Translations under genes and position numbers: made by a program
Part shown: piece by piece, positions 10,883-18,936 of the stretch
How positions within the stretch are numbered: position 1 is the first letter of the stretch
How the letters are laid out: each line of letters opens with the position of its first letter
DNA from: RFTU01 sp046094505
GTDB lineage: Bacteria; Pseudomonadota; Gammaproteobacteria; Burkholderiales; Burkholderiaceae_C
Reading direction: 5' to 3'
DNA length: 29,955 nucleotides
Assembly (NCBI GenBank): GCA_046094505.1
Contig: JBJTHN010000002.1
Coordinates: forward strand, 1 to 29,955
The notes under the pieces: generated by a model
Database searches by the model: none
What the model saw: only the letters and a program-made list of their open reading frames with translations
What the model was told of the DNA's origin: nothing

Positions 10883-10947
10883 GCCGTCCGCACGCCGCCG
10901 CGAACCAGACGCATCACCCCAACGGCCCTTTGCAGTTCAAGGCCCCC

Positions 10948-11556
10948 ATGAGCACCACCCCAATCACCGAGCGCCCCGTGCAACTCCAAGGCAGTGCCTT
11001 GGCCTTGTGGATCCTGCGGCGCTTGGGATGGACACTTGAGTTTTCAGGCCTCCCAGGGCCCCAAGGGGTGATGGTGGTCTACCCCCACACCTCCAATTTC
11101 GATTTCCCCATCGGCTTGCTGGCCAAGTGGGCCATGGGCTTGCAGGTGAACTTCTGGGGCAAAGACGCCTTGTTTCGGGTTCCCCTGTTTGGGGCCTGGA
11201 TGAAGTGGCTGGGCGGTGTGCCCGTTAACCGCTCGGCGCCGGGTGGTTTGGTGGAGCAGGCGGCCGATCACCTGCGCCGCTGCCGAGACGAGAACACCTT
11301 CGCCTGGCTGGTGATGGCCCCCGAGGGCACCCGCAAGCTCACCGACGGCTGGCGCAGTGGCTTTTACCGGGTCGCTCACCAGGCCGAAGTTCCCCTGGGG
11401 CTGGCCACCATCGACTTTGGCCGCCGACACATCGCAGTGTCACAGTTCATGCGCCTGAGCGGGCAACAAGCGTCCGACATGACACACATTGCCCAACTGC
11501 TGGGCGACCCCAAGGGCTACCACCCCGCCAACGCCTCTCCCGTTCGCATCACATGA
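10948..11556 (+). CDS. Lysophospholipid acyltransferase family protein (PlsC-like fold)
   Basis: This 202-residue protein has the glycerophosphate acyltransferase motifs. The catalytic H-x4-D is seen as HTSNFD at residues 47-52. Block II-like GGVPVNRSA and block III-like MAPEGTRK follow. It probably moves an acyl group onto a lysophospholipid or related glycerolipid at the inner membrane; the acceptor cannot be read from sequence. The frame is open from 10861 inside purD, but the ATG at 10948 (MSTTPITERPVQLQG) is the best start, although its Shine-Dalgarno sequence is weak. Its stop overlaps the hemF start as ATGA, which suggests coupling. Confidence 0.85.
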   Translation: MSTTPITERPVQLQGSALALWILRRLGWTLEFSGLPGPQGVMVVYPHTSNFDFPIGLLAKWAMGLQVNFWGKDALFRVPLFGAWMKWLGGVPVNRSAPGGLVEQAADHLRRCRDENTFAWLVMAPEGTRKLTDGWRSGFYRVAHQAEVPLGLATIDFGRRHIAVSQFMRLSGQQASDMTHIAQLLGDPKGYHPANASPVRIT

Positions 11557-12500
11557 GCCCGACACTCGACACCCAACCCGTTCGCCACTACCTGCTGGGC
11601 CTTCAAGGCGCCATCATTTCGGCCTTGGAAGCCGAAGACGGCACGCCCTTTCTGCGCGACGCCTGGACGCGCCCGCCGGGCGAACGCTTGCAGGGTGATG
11701 GTGTGTCGCGCCTGGTGGAAGCAGGGCAGGTGTTCGAGCGCGGCGGGTGCAACTTCAGCCATGTGACGGGCCAAGCCATGCCCCCGTCGGCCACCCAACA
11801 CCGTCCCGAATTGGCCGGAGCCCCGTTTGAGGCCATGGGGGTGTCCCTGGTCATCCACCCGCGCAATCCCTATGTGCCCACCGTGCACATGAATGTGCGC
11901 ATGTTCGCCGCCCGCCCCAAGGACCGTGACCCCGTGGTGTGGTTTGGCGGCGGCATGGACCTCACGCCGTATTACGGCCAAGAGGAGGACGCCGCGCACT
12001 TCCACCGCACCTGCCAAGCCGCGCTGGCGCCCTTTGGCCCAGACAAGTACCCCAGGTTCAAGCAGTGGTGCGACGAGTACTTTTTCCTCAAGCACCGCGG
12101 AGAGCCGCGCGGCATCGGAGGCGTGTTTTTCGACGACTTTTCCGACCTGGGTTTCGATGGCAGCTTTGCCATGATGCGTGCGGTGGGGGATGCCCTTGTC
12201 GACGCCTACCGGCCCCTGGTTCAGCGCCGCCGGGCCCAGCCCTATGGCGAGCGTGAGCGCGACTTCCAGGCCTATCGCCGTGGCCGCTATGTGGAGTTCA
12301 ACTTGGTGTTTGACCGGGGCACCCTGTTCGGGCTGCAGTCGGGCGGGCGCACCGAGAGCATCCTGATGTCGATGCCGCCCATCGTGAAGTGGCGCTACGA
12401 CTGGAAGCCTGAGGCGGGCACGGCCGAGGCGAGGCTGTACACGGACTTTCTGAGGGCCCGCGATTGGGCGGCCTGGTCGGGCCCGGGCTCGGTGGCCTGA
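11553..12500 (+). CDS. hemF: Oxygen-dependent coproporphyrinogen III oxidase
   Basis: The enzyme decarboxylates two propionates of coproporphyrinogen III to vinyls using oxygen, giving protoporphyrinogen IX for haem. The 315-residue chain carries the family signatures GGCNFSHVTG (64-73), YVPTVHMNVR with the conserved histidine H112, WFGGGMDLTPYY (130-141) and GGVFFDDF (189-196). The C-terminal YVEFNLVFDRGTLFGLQSGGRTESILMS is also diagnostic. The length is close to the E. coli protein (about 299). Presence of this form indicates aerobic haem synthesis; an oxygen-independent HemN may exist elsewhere. The start overlaps the preceding acyltransferase stop. Confidence 0.97.
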   Translation: MSPTLDTQPVRHYLLGLQGAIISALEAEDGTPFLRDAWTRPPGERLQGDGVSRLVEAGQVFERGGCNFSHVTGQAMPPSATQHRPELAGAPFEAMGVSLVIHPRNPYVPTVHMNVRMFAARPKDRDPVVWFGGGMDLTPYYGQEEDAAHFHRTCQAALAPFGPDKYPRFKQWCDEYFFLKHRGEPRGIGGVFFDDFSDLGFDGSFAMMRAVGDALVDAYRPLVQRRRAQPYGERERDFQAYRRGRYVEFNLVFDRGTLFGLQSGGRTESILMSMPPIVKWRYDWKPEAGTAEARLYTDFLRARDWAAWSGPGSVA

Positions 12501-12526
12501 GTTCACAGCCTGAGTCGAGCCTGGGC

Positions 12527-13159
12527 ATGACGATGGGCAACCCCGTGCGCCAGGTGGCTTTGTTGGGCGGCAGTTTTGACCCGGTGCACCTGGGGCATGC
12601 GGCCCTGGCCCAAGCGGCCTTGCAGCAACTGCCCATCGACGCGTTGTGGTGGCTGCCGGCAGGCCAGCCCTGGCAGAAGGACCGGGCACTGACCCCAGTC
12701 GAACACCGCGTGGCCATGTTGGACAAGACCATCGGCCCGGACAGCCGCCAGCGCATCGAGACCTGTGAGCTGGAACGCCCAGGCCCCACCTACACGATTG
12801 ACACCTTGCGCACGCTGATCGCGCGCCATCCCGGGGTGGTGTGGCACCTGCTGCTGGGCTGGGACCAGTTCCTGAACCTGCCCACCTGGAAACAGTGGAC
12901 CGAGGTGGTGGCGAGGGTGCGGTTGGCGGTGGTGCCGCGCGCGGGGGCGGCTTCAGCCCTGGCGCCCGAGCTCAAGGCGCTGCCGTTTCAGCGTCTGCTG
13001 ATGGCGCCCTGGGAGGTGTCATCCACCGCCATACGCGCCGATGTGGCGCTGGGCCGGGGCATCCTTGACCGCGTCAGCGCGCCGGTGGCGCGCTATATTT
13101 CCGAGCACGGTCTGTATTCAACCCGCCCCCCAAGCCAGGAGCTCAATGGACATCCGTAA
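12527..13159 (+). CDS. nadD: Nicotinate-nucleotide adenylyltransferase
   Basis: NadD adenylates nicotinate mononucleotide in NAD synthesis. The nucleotidyltransferase signature GGSFDPVHLGH is at residues 14-24, LWWLPAGQPWQKD follows, and the C-terminal SSTAIR motif is present. At 210 residues it has normal length. Two nearby ATG codons (12527 and 12533) are possible starts; neither has a strong Shine-Dalgarno sequence, and the longer open frame back to a TTG at 12464 runs into hemF. Its last 14 bases overlap the beginning of rsfS. The nadD-rsfS-rlmH order is widely conserved in proteobacteria and supports all three calls. Confidence 0.95.
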   Translation: MTMGNPVRQVALLGGSFDPVHLGHAALAQAALQQLPIDALWWLPAGQPWQKDRALTPVEHRVAMLDKTIGPDSRQRIETCELERPGPTYTIDTLRTLIARHPGVVWHLLLGWDQFLNLPTWKQWTEVVARVRLAVVPRAGAASALAPELKALPFQRLLMAPWEVSSTAIRADVALGRGILDRVSAPVARYISEHGLYSTRPPSQELNGHP

Positions 13160-13745
13160 GCTGCAGCGCGCCATCGTCGACGGTCTCGAGGACGTCAAGG
13201 CCCAAAACATCCGCGTCTTCAACACCGAACACCTGTCGCCGCTGTTTGAGCGGGTCATCGTTGCCTCGGGTACCAGCAACCGGCAGACCAAGGCCCTGGC
13301 GGCCAGTGTGCGGGATGCGGTGAAGGCGGCCGGCTACGCGGCGCTGCGCACCGAAGGTGAAGACAACGGCGAATGGATCATCGTCGACTGCGGGGCGGCC
13401 GTGGCCCACATCATGCAGCCCACGATCCGCGAGTACTACCACCTTGAAGAGATCTGGGGCGACAAACCCGTGGCCCTGAAGCAAGCGGCCGCCAAAAGGT
13501 TGCCCAAGGCCGGCGGGGAATCAGCGCCGAAGAAGGTGGCACCTGCCAAGAAGGCGGTGCCTGCCAAGAAGGCTGCACCTGCCAAGAAGGCTGCACCTGG
13601 CAAGAAGGCTGCTAAACCTGCCAAGAAGGCGGCACCGGCCAAGAAGGCCGCTGCGGCGAAAAAGGCCGCGCCTGCCAAGAAGGCGGCACCTGCGAAGAAG
13701 GCCGTGCCCGCCAAGAAGGCGGCCACCCGCAAGCCCAGCGCCTGA
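13146..13745 (+). CDS. rsfS: Ribosomal silencing factor RsfS with a Lys/Ala-rich repeat tail
   Basis: RsfS binds ribosomal protein L14 (uL14) on the 50S subunit and blocks subunit joining, which lowers translation in starvation. The conserved domain is residues ~1-115: MDIRKLQRAIVDGLEDVKAQ, IVASGTSNRQTKALA, the EGEDNGEWIIVDCGAAVAHIM core and REYYHLEEIWGD. The E. coli protein ends about there (105 residues). Here a further ~80 residues follow, of which 129-193 are a KKAAPA-type hexapeptide repeat resembling the tail of histone H1 and of bacterial H1-like proteins. The tail is strongly basic, presumably disordered, and could bind rRNA or DNA (inference). The ATG at 13146 follows AGGAG with suitable spacing inside the end of nadD. 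Confidence 0.95.
   Translation: MDIRKLQRAIVDGLEDVKAQNIRVFNTEHLSPLFERVIVASGTSNRQTKALAASVRDAVKAAGYAALRTEGEDNGEWIIVDCGAAVAHIMQPTIREYYHLEEIWGDKPVALKQAAAKRLPKAGGESAPKKVAPAKKAVPAKKAAPAKKAAPGKKAAKPAKKAAPAKKAAAAKKAAPAKKAAPAKKAVPAKKAATRKPSA
13530..13724 (+). repeat. In-frame 18-base tandem repeat encoding KKAAPA units
   Basis: About eleven imperfect copies of an 18-base unit close to AAGAAGGCGGCACCTGCC encode residues 129-193 of RsfS. One unit is seven residues (KKAAKPA), and the last is partial. Variation is mainly at third codon positions, plus A-to-V, A-to-G and P-to-A changes. This suggests an old repeat kept for its protein sequence; slippage could still change copy number. Confidence 0.85.
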
Positions 13746-13748
13746 TCC

Positions 13749-14216
13749 GTGAAGCTGTGTGTCCTGGCCGTGGGGCAGCGCATGCCGGCCTGGGCCGATG
13801 CGGCTTGGCAGGATTTCGCCAAGCGCTTTCCCCCCGAACTGCGCCTGGAACTCAAGGAAATCAAGGCACAGGGCCGTGCCGGCCAAACGGCGGAGTCTTG
13901 CAAGGCTGCCGAAGCCTTGCGATTGGAGGCGGCCCTGCCCAAGGGCTGCCGGGTGGTGGTGCTGGACGAACGCGGGCCGGGCCTGTCGACCACGGCCTTG
14001 GCTGCTCGCCTGCAAAACTGGCGCGGCGATGGACGCGACGTCGTCCTGTTGATCGGCGGCCCCGACGGCCTGCACGACCGCATCAAGTTGCTCGCCGATG
14101 AAACCTGGCGCTTGTCGGACCTGACCCTGCCGCACGCCTTCGTGCGGGTCTTGTTGGCCGAGGCGCTTTACCGGGCCTGGACCGTGACCACGGGCCACCC
14201 CTACCACCGCGAATGA
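13749..14216 (+). CDS. rlmH: 23S rRNA (pseudouridine1915-N3)-methyltransferase
   Basis: RlmH methylates pseudouridine 1915 in helix 69 of 23S rRNA on assembled 70S ribosomes. The 155-residue length equals the family standard. The SPOUT-fold SAM site LIGGPDGL is at residues 101-108, and the C-terminal LPHAFVRVLLAEALYRAWTVTTGHPYHRE is the family end signature. The start is a GTG at 13749, three bases after the rsfS stop, which fits coupled translation. It follows nadD-rsfS in the usual order. Confidence 0.97.
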   Translation: MKLCVLAVGQRMPAWADAAWQDFAKRFPPELRLELKEIKAQGRAGQTAESCKAAEALRLEAALPKGCRVVVLDERGPGLSTTALAARLQNWRGDGRDVVLLIGGPDGLHDRIKLLADETWRLSDLTLPHAFVRVLLAEALYRAWTVTTGHPYHRE

Positions 14217-14226
14217 GGGCCAGGGC

Positions 14227-14835
14227 ATGAGCACACATGACTTTGTCTATCTCGCTTCGCAGAGCCCGCGCCGCGCGCAGCTGCTGGATCAGTTGGGGGT
14301 CGCCCACCGCCCCTTGCTGGCAGGCCCGAACGAAGACGCTGAAGCCTTGGAGGCCGTTTGGCCAGGCGAGTCCGCTGAAGCCTATGTGCAGCGGGTCACG
14401 GCCTTGAAGCTGAAGGCGGCCCTGCAACGCCTGCGGCAACGCGGCTTGCCGCCGGCTCCCGTTCTGTGTGCGGACACCACCGTGGTCCTGGGTCGGCGCA
14501 TCCTGGGCAAGCCGGCCGACGATCACGAGGCCCTGCAGATGCTGCAGGCCTTGTCGGGGCGCAGCCATCGCGTGCTCACTGCAGTGGCCGTGGGTCATGG
14601 CCGTCGGCGCCTGACGGCCCTCAGCCGGTCTCACGTCCGGTTTGAAGCGGTTTCACGCCAGGCCTTGGCGGCCTACGTCGACAGCGGAGAACCCCGTGGC
14701 AAGGCCGGTGCCTACGCCATCCAAAGCCGCGCGGCCCAGTGGATCGCCCGCATCGAAGGCAGCTACAGCGGCATCATGGGCCTGCCGCTGCACGAAACCG
14801 CACACCTGCTGCGGGCCATACGCGTGACGTTCTAG
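14227..14835 (+). CDS. maf: Maf-family nucleotide pyrophosphatase (YhdE-like)
   Basis: Maf proteins hydrolyse nucleoside triphosphates such as dTTP, UTP or modified nucleotides to monophosphates, as a house-cleaning function. The signature ASQSPRR is at residues 10-16, CADTTVVLGRRILGKP holds the catalytic aspartate D83, and SGEPRGKAGAYAIQ and SYSGIMGLPLHETAHLL are the conserved C-terminal blocks. It is 202 residues, a usual length. The choice of YhdE-like (dTTP/UTP) over YceF-like (7-methyl-GTP) rests on the C-terminal blocks and is tentative. It starts 10 bases after rlmH and is followed by rng, an arrangement also known elsewhere. Confidence 0.93.
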   Translation: MSTHDFVYLASQSPRRAQLLDQLGVAHRPLLAGPNEDAEALEAVWPGESAEAYVQRVTALKLKAALQRLRQRGLPPAPVLCADTTVVLGRRILGKPADDHEALQMLQALSGRSHRVLTAVAVGHGRRRLTALSRSHVRFEAVSRQALAAYVDSGEPRGKAGAYAIQSRAAQWIARIEGSYSGIMGLPLHETAHLLRAIRVTF

Positions 14836-14850
14836 TGCGAGACTTGGGCC

Positions 14851-16359
14851 ATGCAAGACATCCTGATCAACTGGACCCCGCAGGAAACCCGTGTGGCGGT
14901 GGTGGAAAACGGCGCGGTTCAGGAGCTGCATCTGGAGCGTACGCTCGAGCGCGGCTTGGTGGGCAATGTCTACCTGGGCAAGGTGGTGCGCGTGTTGCCG
15001 GGCATGCAAAGCGCTTTTGTGGAAGTGGGCCTGGGGCGCGCTGCCTTTCTGCACGTAGCCGATCTGCATTCGCAGATCGCTGCGCGGCTGGAACAGGGCG
15101 CTGCCGCAGTCACCCCCACACCGATTGAGCGGCTGGTCTTTGAGGGTCAAAGCCTGATGGTGCAGGTGCTCAAGGACCCCATCGGCACCAAGGGCGCGCG
15201 ATTGAGCACCCAGATCAGCATTGCCGGCCGCCTGCTGGTGTACCTGCCGCAGGACCGGCACATCGGGATCTCCCAGAAGATCGAATCGGCGGAGTTGCGC
15301 GAACAGTTGCGCCAGCGCGTGCTGGCCCTTGCCACACAGGCGGCCCTGGCCGAGCAGGGAACCGACCCCGCCGGCGCAGAACCCGGCGGCTTCATCCTGC
15401 GCACCAACGCCGAAGACGCCAGCGACGACGAGCTGGCCGCCGACATCGCCTACCTGCGCCGAACCTGGGCCCGGATTCGGCAGCGCAGCCAAACCCAGCC
15501 TCCCGGCAGCCTGCTGCATCAAGACCTCACCTTGGCCGAGCGCGTGCTGCGAGATCTCAGCAACGAGGACACGCAGGCCATTCGGATCGACTCCCGTTTG
15601 CAGTTTGAGCACCTGCAGGCCTTCGGCGTCAGCTACACCCCGGGTGCGGTGGCCAAGCTGCAGCACTACACCGGCGAGCGGCCGATCTTCGACCTCCACA
15701 ACATCGACGAGGAAGTCTCGCGCGCCCTGCAGCGGCGGGTGGATCTCAAGAGCGGGGGGTACTTGGTGATTGACCAGACCGAGGCGCTCACCACCGTCGA
15801 TGTGAATACCGGTGGTTTTGTGGGCGGCCGCAACTTTGAAGACACCATCTTCAAGACCAATTTGGAAGCCGCCGGTGCCATTGCCCGGCAGCTTCGGCTT
15901 CGCAACCTGGGTGGCATCATCATCGTGGACTTCATCGACATGAGCCGCCAGGAGCACCGGGATTCGGTCCTGGCCGAGCTGCACAAACAGCTTGCCCGCG
16001 ACCGTTCCCGCACGAGCGTGGGGGACTTCACCAAGCTGGGCCTGCTGGAGCTCACCCGCAAGCGAACCCGTGAATCCTTGGCGCACCTGCTGTGCCAGCC
16101 CTGTCCCACCTGCGACAGCCGCGGGCAGGTGAAGACGGCCCGCACTGTCTGTTACGACGTGCTGCGCGAAATCCTGCGCGAGGCGCGGCGCTTCGAGCCG
16201 CGGGAGTTTCGGGTGGTGGCCAGCCCGGCGGTGGTGGAGATGCTGCTGGACGAAGAGAGCGTCCACCTGGCCGGCCTGAGCGAGTTCATCGGCAAGCCGA
16301 TCTCCTTGACGGCCGAGCCGTCGATGAACCCGGAGCAGTACGACATCGTGCTGCTCTAG
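14851..16359 (+). CDS. rng: Ribonuclease G
   Basis: RNase G is an endoribonuclease that matures the 5' end of 16S rRNA and cuts some mRNAs. The 502-residue chain begins MQDILINWTPQETRVAVVENG as RNase G does. It has an S1 RNA-binding domain at ~36-125. The catalytic metal-binding aspartates are D317 (TVDVNTGGFVG) and D360 (IIVDFIDM), 43 residues apart as in the RNase E/G family. The zinc-link CPTC is at 418-421. It lacks the long C-terminal scaffold of RNase E, so it is rng and not rne. It starts 15 bases after maf and closes the plus-strand run. Confidence 0.96.
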   Translation: MQDILINWTPQETRVAVVENGAVQELHLERTLERGLVGNVYLGKVVRVLPGMQSAFVEVGLGRAAFLHVADLHSQIAARLEQGAAAVTPTPIERLVFEGQSLMVQVLKDPIGTKGARLSTQISIAGRLLVYLPQDRHIGISQKIESAELREQLRQRVLALATQAALAEQGTDPAGAEPGGFILRTNAEDASDDELAADIAYLRRTWARIRQRSQTQPPGSLLHQDLTLAERVLRDLSNEDTQAIRIDSRLQFEHLQAFGVSYTPGAVAKLQHYTGERPIFDLHNIDEEVSRALQRRVDLKSGGYLVIDQTEALTTVDVNTGGFVGGRNFEDTIFKTNLEAAGAIARQLRLRNLGGIIIVDFIDMSRQEHRDSVLAELHKQLARDRSRTSVGDFTKLGLLELTRKRTRESLAHLLCQPCPTCDSRGQVKTARTVCYDVLREILREARRFEPREFRVVASPAVVEMLLDEESVHLAGLSEFIGKPISLTAEPSMNPEQYDIVLL

Positions 16360-16378
16360 CCCGCGCCAGCCTGGAGGC

Positions 16379-17035
16379 TCAGCCTTTGCTGCGGGGCACG
16401 CGACCCATCAGGTAGAACTCGTCGTTGGGCCGCATGGCGGTCAAGTTGGCCATGCGGTTGGACAGGCCGAAGAAGGCGGTGATCGCGCCGATGTCCCAGA
16501 TATCCTCGTCGCTGAAGCCGTGCGCCCGAAGCGCTGCGCAGTCGGCTTCGTCGACCGCTGCAGAGTCCAGGCAGACCTTCATGGCGAAATCCAGCATGGC
16601 TCGCTGGCGCGGTGTGATGTCCGCCTTGCGGTGGTTTACCGCCAACTGGTCGGCCAGCAGAGGCTTCTTTTCATAGATGCGCAAGATGGCCCCGTGCGCC
16701 ACCACGCAATACAGGCAGTGGTTGGCGCCTGATGTGGCCACGATGATCATCTCCCGCTCCCCCTTGGACAAGCCGCGTGGCGTTCCGTCAGGCGCGGTGG
16801 GCTCTTCGGGTTTGAGCAGCAGGGCGTCGTGATAGGCCAGGAAAGCCCGCAATTCCGCCGGCCGGTGGGCCAGGGCCAGAAACACATTCGGCACGAACCC
16901 GGCCTTGTCCTGCACTTCCAGGATGCGCGCCTTCAGGTCTTCGGGCAGATCGGCCACCGCAGGCACCGGCCAGCGGCTGATGGGCCGCGCATCGGCACCC
17001 GGGGTGTGGTTGACGGTGGGCTGCGCTTGGCTCAT
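16379..17035 (-). CDS. AhpD-like peroxidase-related protein (carboxymuconolactone decarboxylase fold)
   Basis: The 218-residue product has the AhpD/CMD-fold redox motif C107-x2-C110 followed by H114 (GANHCLYCVVAHGA). The preceding block KGEREMIIVATSGAN and the C-terminal half (FSDEDIWDIGAITAFFGLSNRMAN) are typical of the uncharacterised peroxidase-related family. Such proteins may reduce hydroperoxides through the cysteine pair, but no electron partner such as AhpC is nearby. It starts 18 bases after msbA on the same strand, so the two are likely co-transcribed. It is convergent with rng. Confidence 0.88.
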   Translation of the reverse strand: MSQAQPTVNHTPGADARPISRWPVPAVADLPEDLKARILEVQDKAGFVPNVFLALAHRPAELRAFLAYHDALLLKPEEPTAPDGTPRGLSKGEREMIIVATSGANHCLYCVVAHGAILRIYEKKPLLADQLAVNHRKADITPRQRAMLDFAMKVCLDSAAVDEADCAALRAHGFSDEDIWDIGAITAFFGLSNRMANLTAMRPNDEFYLMGRVPRSKG

Positions 17036-17053
17036 GGTGGGTGTTGCTTGGTT

Positions 17054-18880
17054 TCAGGTATGGGCGGGGCTATCGGTGCGGAACTGCAGCGCGTGCAAAC
17101 GCGCGTAGAGCCCGTGTGCGGTGAGCAGTTCTGAGGGCGTGCCTTGCTCGACCACGCGGCCATCGGCCAAGACGGCCACGCGGTCGGCGTGCTCAATGGT
17201 CGACAGGCGATGGGCGATCACGATGGTGGTGCGCCCCCGCATCAGCCGTTCCAGGGCCGTCTGAACGGCTCGCTCGCTTTCGCTGTCCAGTGCCGATGTG
17301 GCTTCATCCAGAATCAAGACCGGGGCGTCCTTGTACAGGGCGCGCGCGATGGCCAGTCGTTGACGCTGGCCGCCGGACAGCCGGGCACCGTTGTGGCCCA
17401 CCGGGGTGTCCATGCCCTGCGGCAGGGCCTGCACAAATTCCAGCAGGTTGGCATCCTGCAAGGCCCGCTCAATACCTTGTCGCACCTGTGGATCACCCAG
17501 GTGTGCCGACGCGCCTGCGCTGCCCAAGGCGACGTTCTCGGCCACGCTGCCGTTGAATAACACCACGTCTTGGCTGACCAGCGCGAACTGTTCCCGCAGG
17601 GTTTGCAGGTCCCATTCGGGCAGTGGTACGCCGTCTAGCCGGATCTCGCCCTGGCTGACCTCCAGGAATCGGGGCAGCAGCTGCACCAGGGTGGTTTTGC
17701 CCGAGCCAGACGGACCCACCAAGGCCACGGTATGGCCAGGGGACACCCGCAGGTTGATGTCGCTGAGTGCAGCAGGCCCCGAGGCGCGGTACCGCAGCCC
17801 CACGCCCGCAAAGTCAATCTCACCTCGCAGGCGCTCTCCTGGGGCCAGCCGGTGCGTGCCGCCTTGTTCAGGAGGGCTGCTGTCCAACAGGTCCAGGCCA
17901 CGCTCCAGCGCGGCCATGCCGCGGGCCAGGGGGGCTGTGGCGTCGCTCAAGTGCTTCAGGGGCGCCACCAGCAGCAGCATGGCGGTGACGAAGGCCACAA
18001 AGCCGCCGACCGTGCCCTGGCCTTGCTGCCACAGCGCGGCGGTGATCACGCTGGAGAGGGCCACGGCCGCCAGCATTTGCGTCAAGGGCGAGCTGATGGC
18101 GCTGGCCGCCACCGACTTGAGCATCAGGCTGCGCAGCGATTGGCTCTGGTGTTCAAAGCGTTGGCGCTGCTCGGCCTGCGCGGCGTGCAGGCGCACGATG
18201 CGCCAGGCCAAGACGTTTTCCTCCACCACATAGGCCAGGCGGTCGGTGGCCTGCTGCCCAGCCACGGCCAGCTTGCGCAGGCGGCGTGAAACCGTGCGCA
18301 TCACGGCCGCCACGGCGGGCGCCAGGAGCAGCACCATCAGGGTGAGGGTCCAGTTCAGCCACAAGAGGTAGGCCAGCAGGGCCACGATGGTCAGGCCATC
18401 GCGCACGATGCCCAGGACCGCGCCCCCCAGCTGTTGGGCCCCTTGCTGAACCTCATACACCACCGTGTTGGTCAGGGTGCTGGCGCTGCTGTGGGCATAC
18501 AGGTTCGGTGTGGCGTCGAGCAGGCGTTCAAAGAGCGCTGCACGCAGTTGCAGCACGGCTCGGTTGGTGGACCACGCCAACGCATAGTTGGCCACGAAGC
18601 TGGCCAAGCCCCGCACAAAGAACAGGCCCAACAGGGCCACCGGCACCGCCCAAAGGGGAAAGTCCCCCTGGCCGCTGAAGCCGTTGTCCAGCAGGGGCTT
18701 GAGCAGGGCCGGAATCAGGGGCTCGGTGGCCGCGCCCACAGCTGCAGCGGCCAAAGCGGCCCAGATGCCGGGCAGGGCCCCCCGCGCATACGGCTTGAGC
18801 CGCGCAACCCGCTGAGCCCAGGGCCGCGCAGCGGCCGGCGCGGTGGGTGGGGGGGATTCCTCAAAAGTGGATGGGGTCAT
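17054..18880 (-). CDS. msbA: Lipid A/ABC exporter MsbA
   Basis: A 608-residue half-transporter with an N-terminal six-helix membrane domain (about residues 30-320) and a C-terminal ATPase domain. Walker A GPSGSGKT is at about 389-396, the LSGGQRQR signature at about 500, and Walker B LILDEATSALD at about 520-530. The switch histidine in VIAHRLSTIEHAD follows. MsbA dimers flip core-lipid A and phospholipids across the inner membrane. MsbA is preferred over a generic ABC multidrug exporter because of overall length and similarity, but lpxK is not adjacent in this window, so the assignment rests on the protein alone. It is divergent from tolB across 56 bases. Confidence 0.88.
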   Translation of the reverse strand: MTPSTFEESPPPTAPAAARPWAQRVARLKPYARGALPGIWAALAAAAVGAATEPLIPALLKPLLDNGFSGQGDFPLWAVPVALLGLFFVRGLASFVANYALAWSTNRAVLQLRAALFERLLDATPNLYAHSSASTLTNTVVYEVQQGAQQLGGAVLGIVRDGLTIVALLAYLLWLNWTLTLMVLLLAPAVAAVMRTVSRRLRKLAVAGQQATDRLAYVVEENVLAWRIVRLHAAQAEQRQRFEHQSQSLRSLMLKSVAASAISSPLTQMLAAVALSSVITAALWQQGQGTVGGFVAFVTAMLLLVAPLKHLSDATAPLARGMAALERGLDLLDSSPPEQGGTHRLAPGERLRGEIDFAGVGLRYRASGPAALSDINLRVSPGHTVALVGPSGSGKTTLVQLLPRFLEVSQGEIRLDGVPLPEWDLQTLREQFALVSQDVVLFNGSVAENVALGSAGASAHLGDPQVRQGIERALQDANLLEFVQALPQGMDTPVGHNGARLSGGQRQRLAIARALYKDAPVLILDEATSALDSESERAVQTALERLMRGRTTIVIAHRLSTIEHADRVAVLADGRVVEQGTPSELLTAHGLYARLHALQFRTDSPAHT

Positions 18881-18923
18881 GGGGCATCAGACATCAGCGG
18901 CGATTATCGCGATACCCCTTCAC

Positions 18924-18929
18924 TAAAAT
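18924..18929 (+). promoter_or_regulatory. Candidate -10 element directly before tolB
   Basis: TAAAAT ends seven bases before the tolB ATG. A transcript from it would begin almost at the start codon. No convincing -35 is visible. GGGGG lies at 18931-18935, too close to the ATG for a normal Shine-Dalgarno sequence. Confidence 0.3.
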
Positions 18930-18936
18930 CGGGGGC

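Noticed and set aside
11517..12689. 390-residue minus-strand frame opposite hemF
   Set aside because: Antisense of a confident HemF; composition is typical of a GC-rich shadow.
13530..13724. Possible CRISPR or satellite array
   Set aside because: Units are 18 bases, contiguous, without spacers, and translate in frame to KKAAPA repeats of RsfS.
14653..16266. 537-residue minus-strand frame opposite rng and the end of maf
   Set aside because: Covers two well-identified genes on the other strand and has no protein-like motifs.
16363..16381. Terminator between rng and the AhpD-like gene
   Set aside because: AGCC/GGCT gives only a four-pair stem without a T run; too weak to call.
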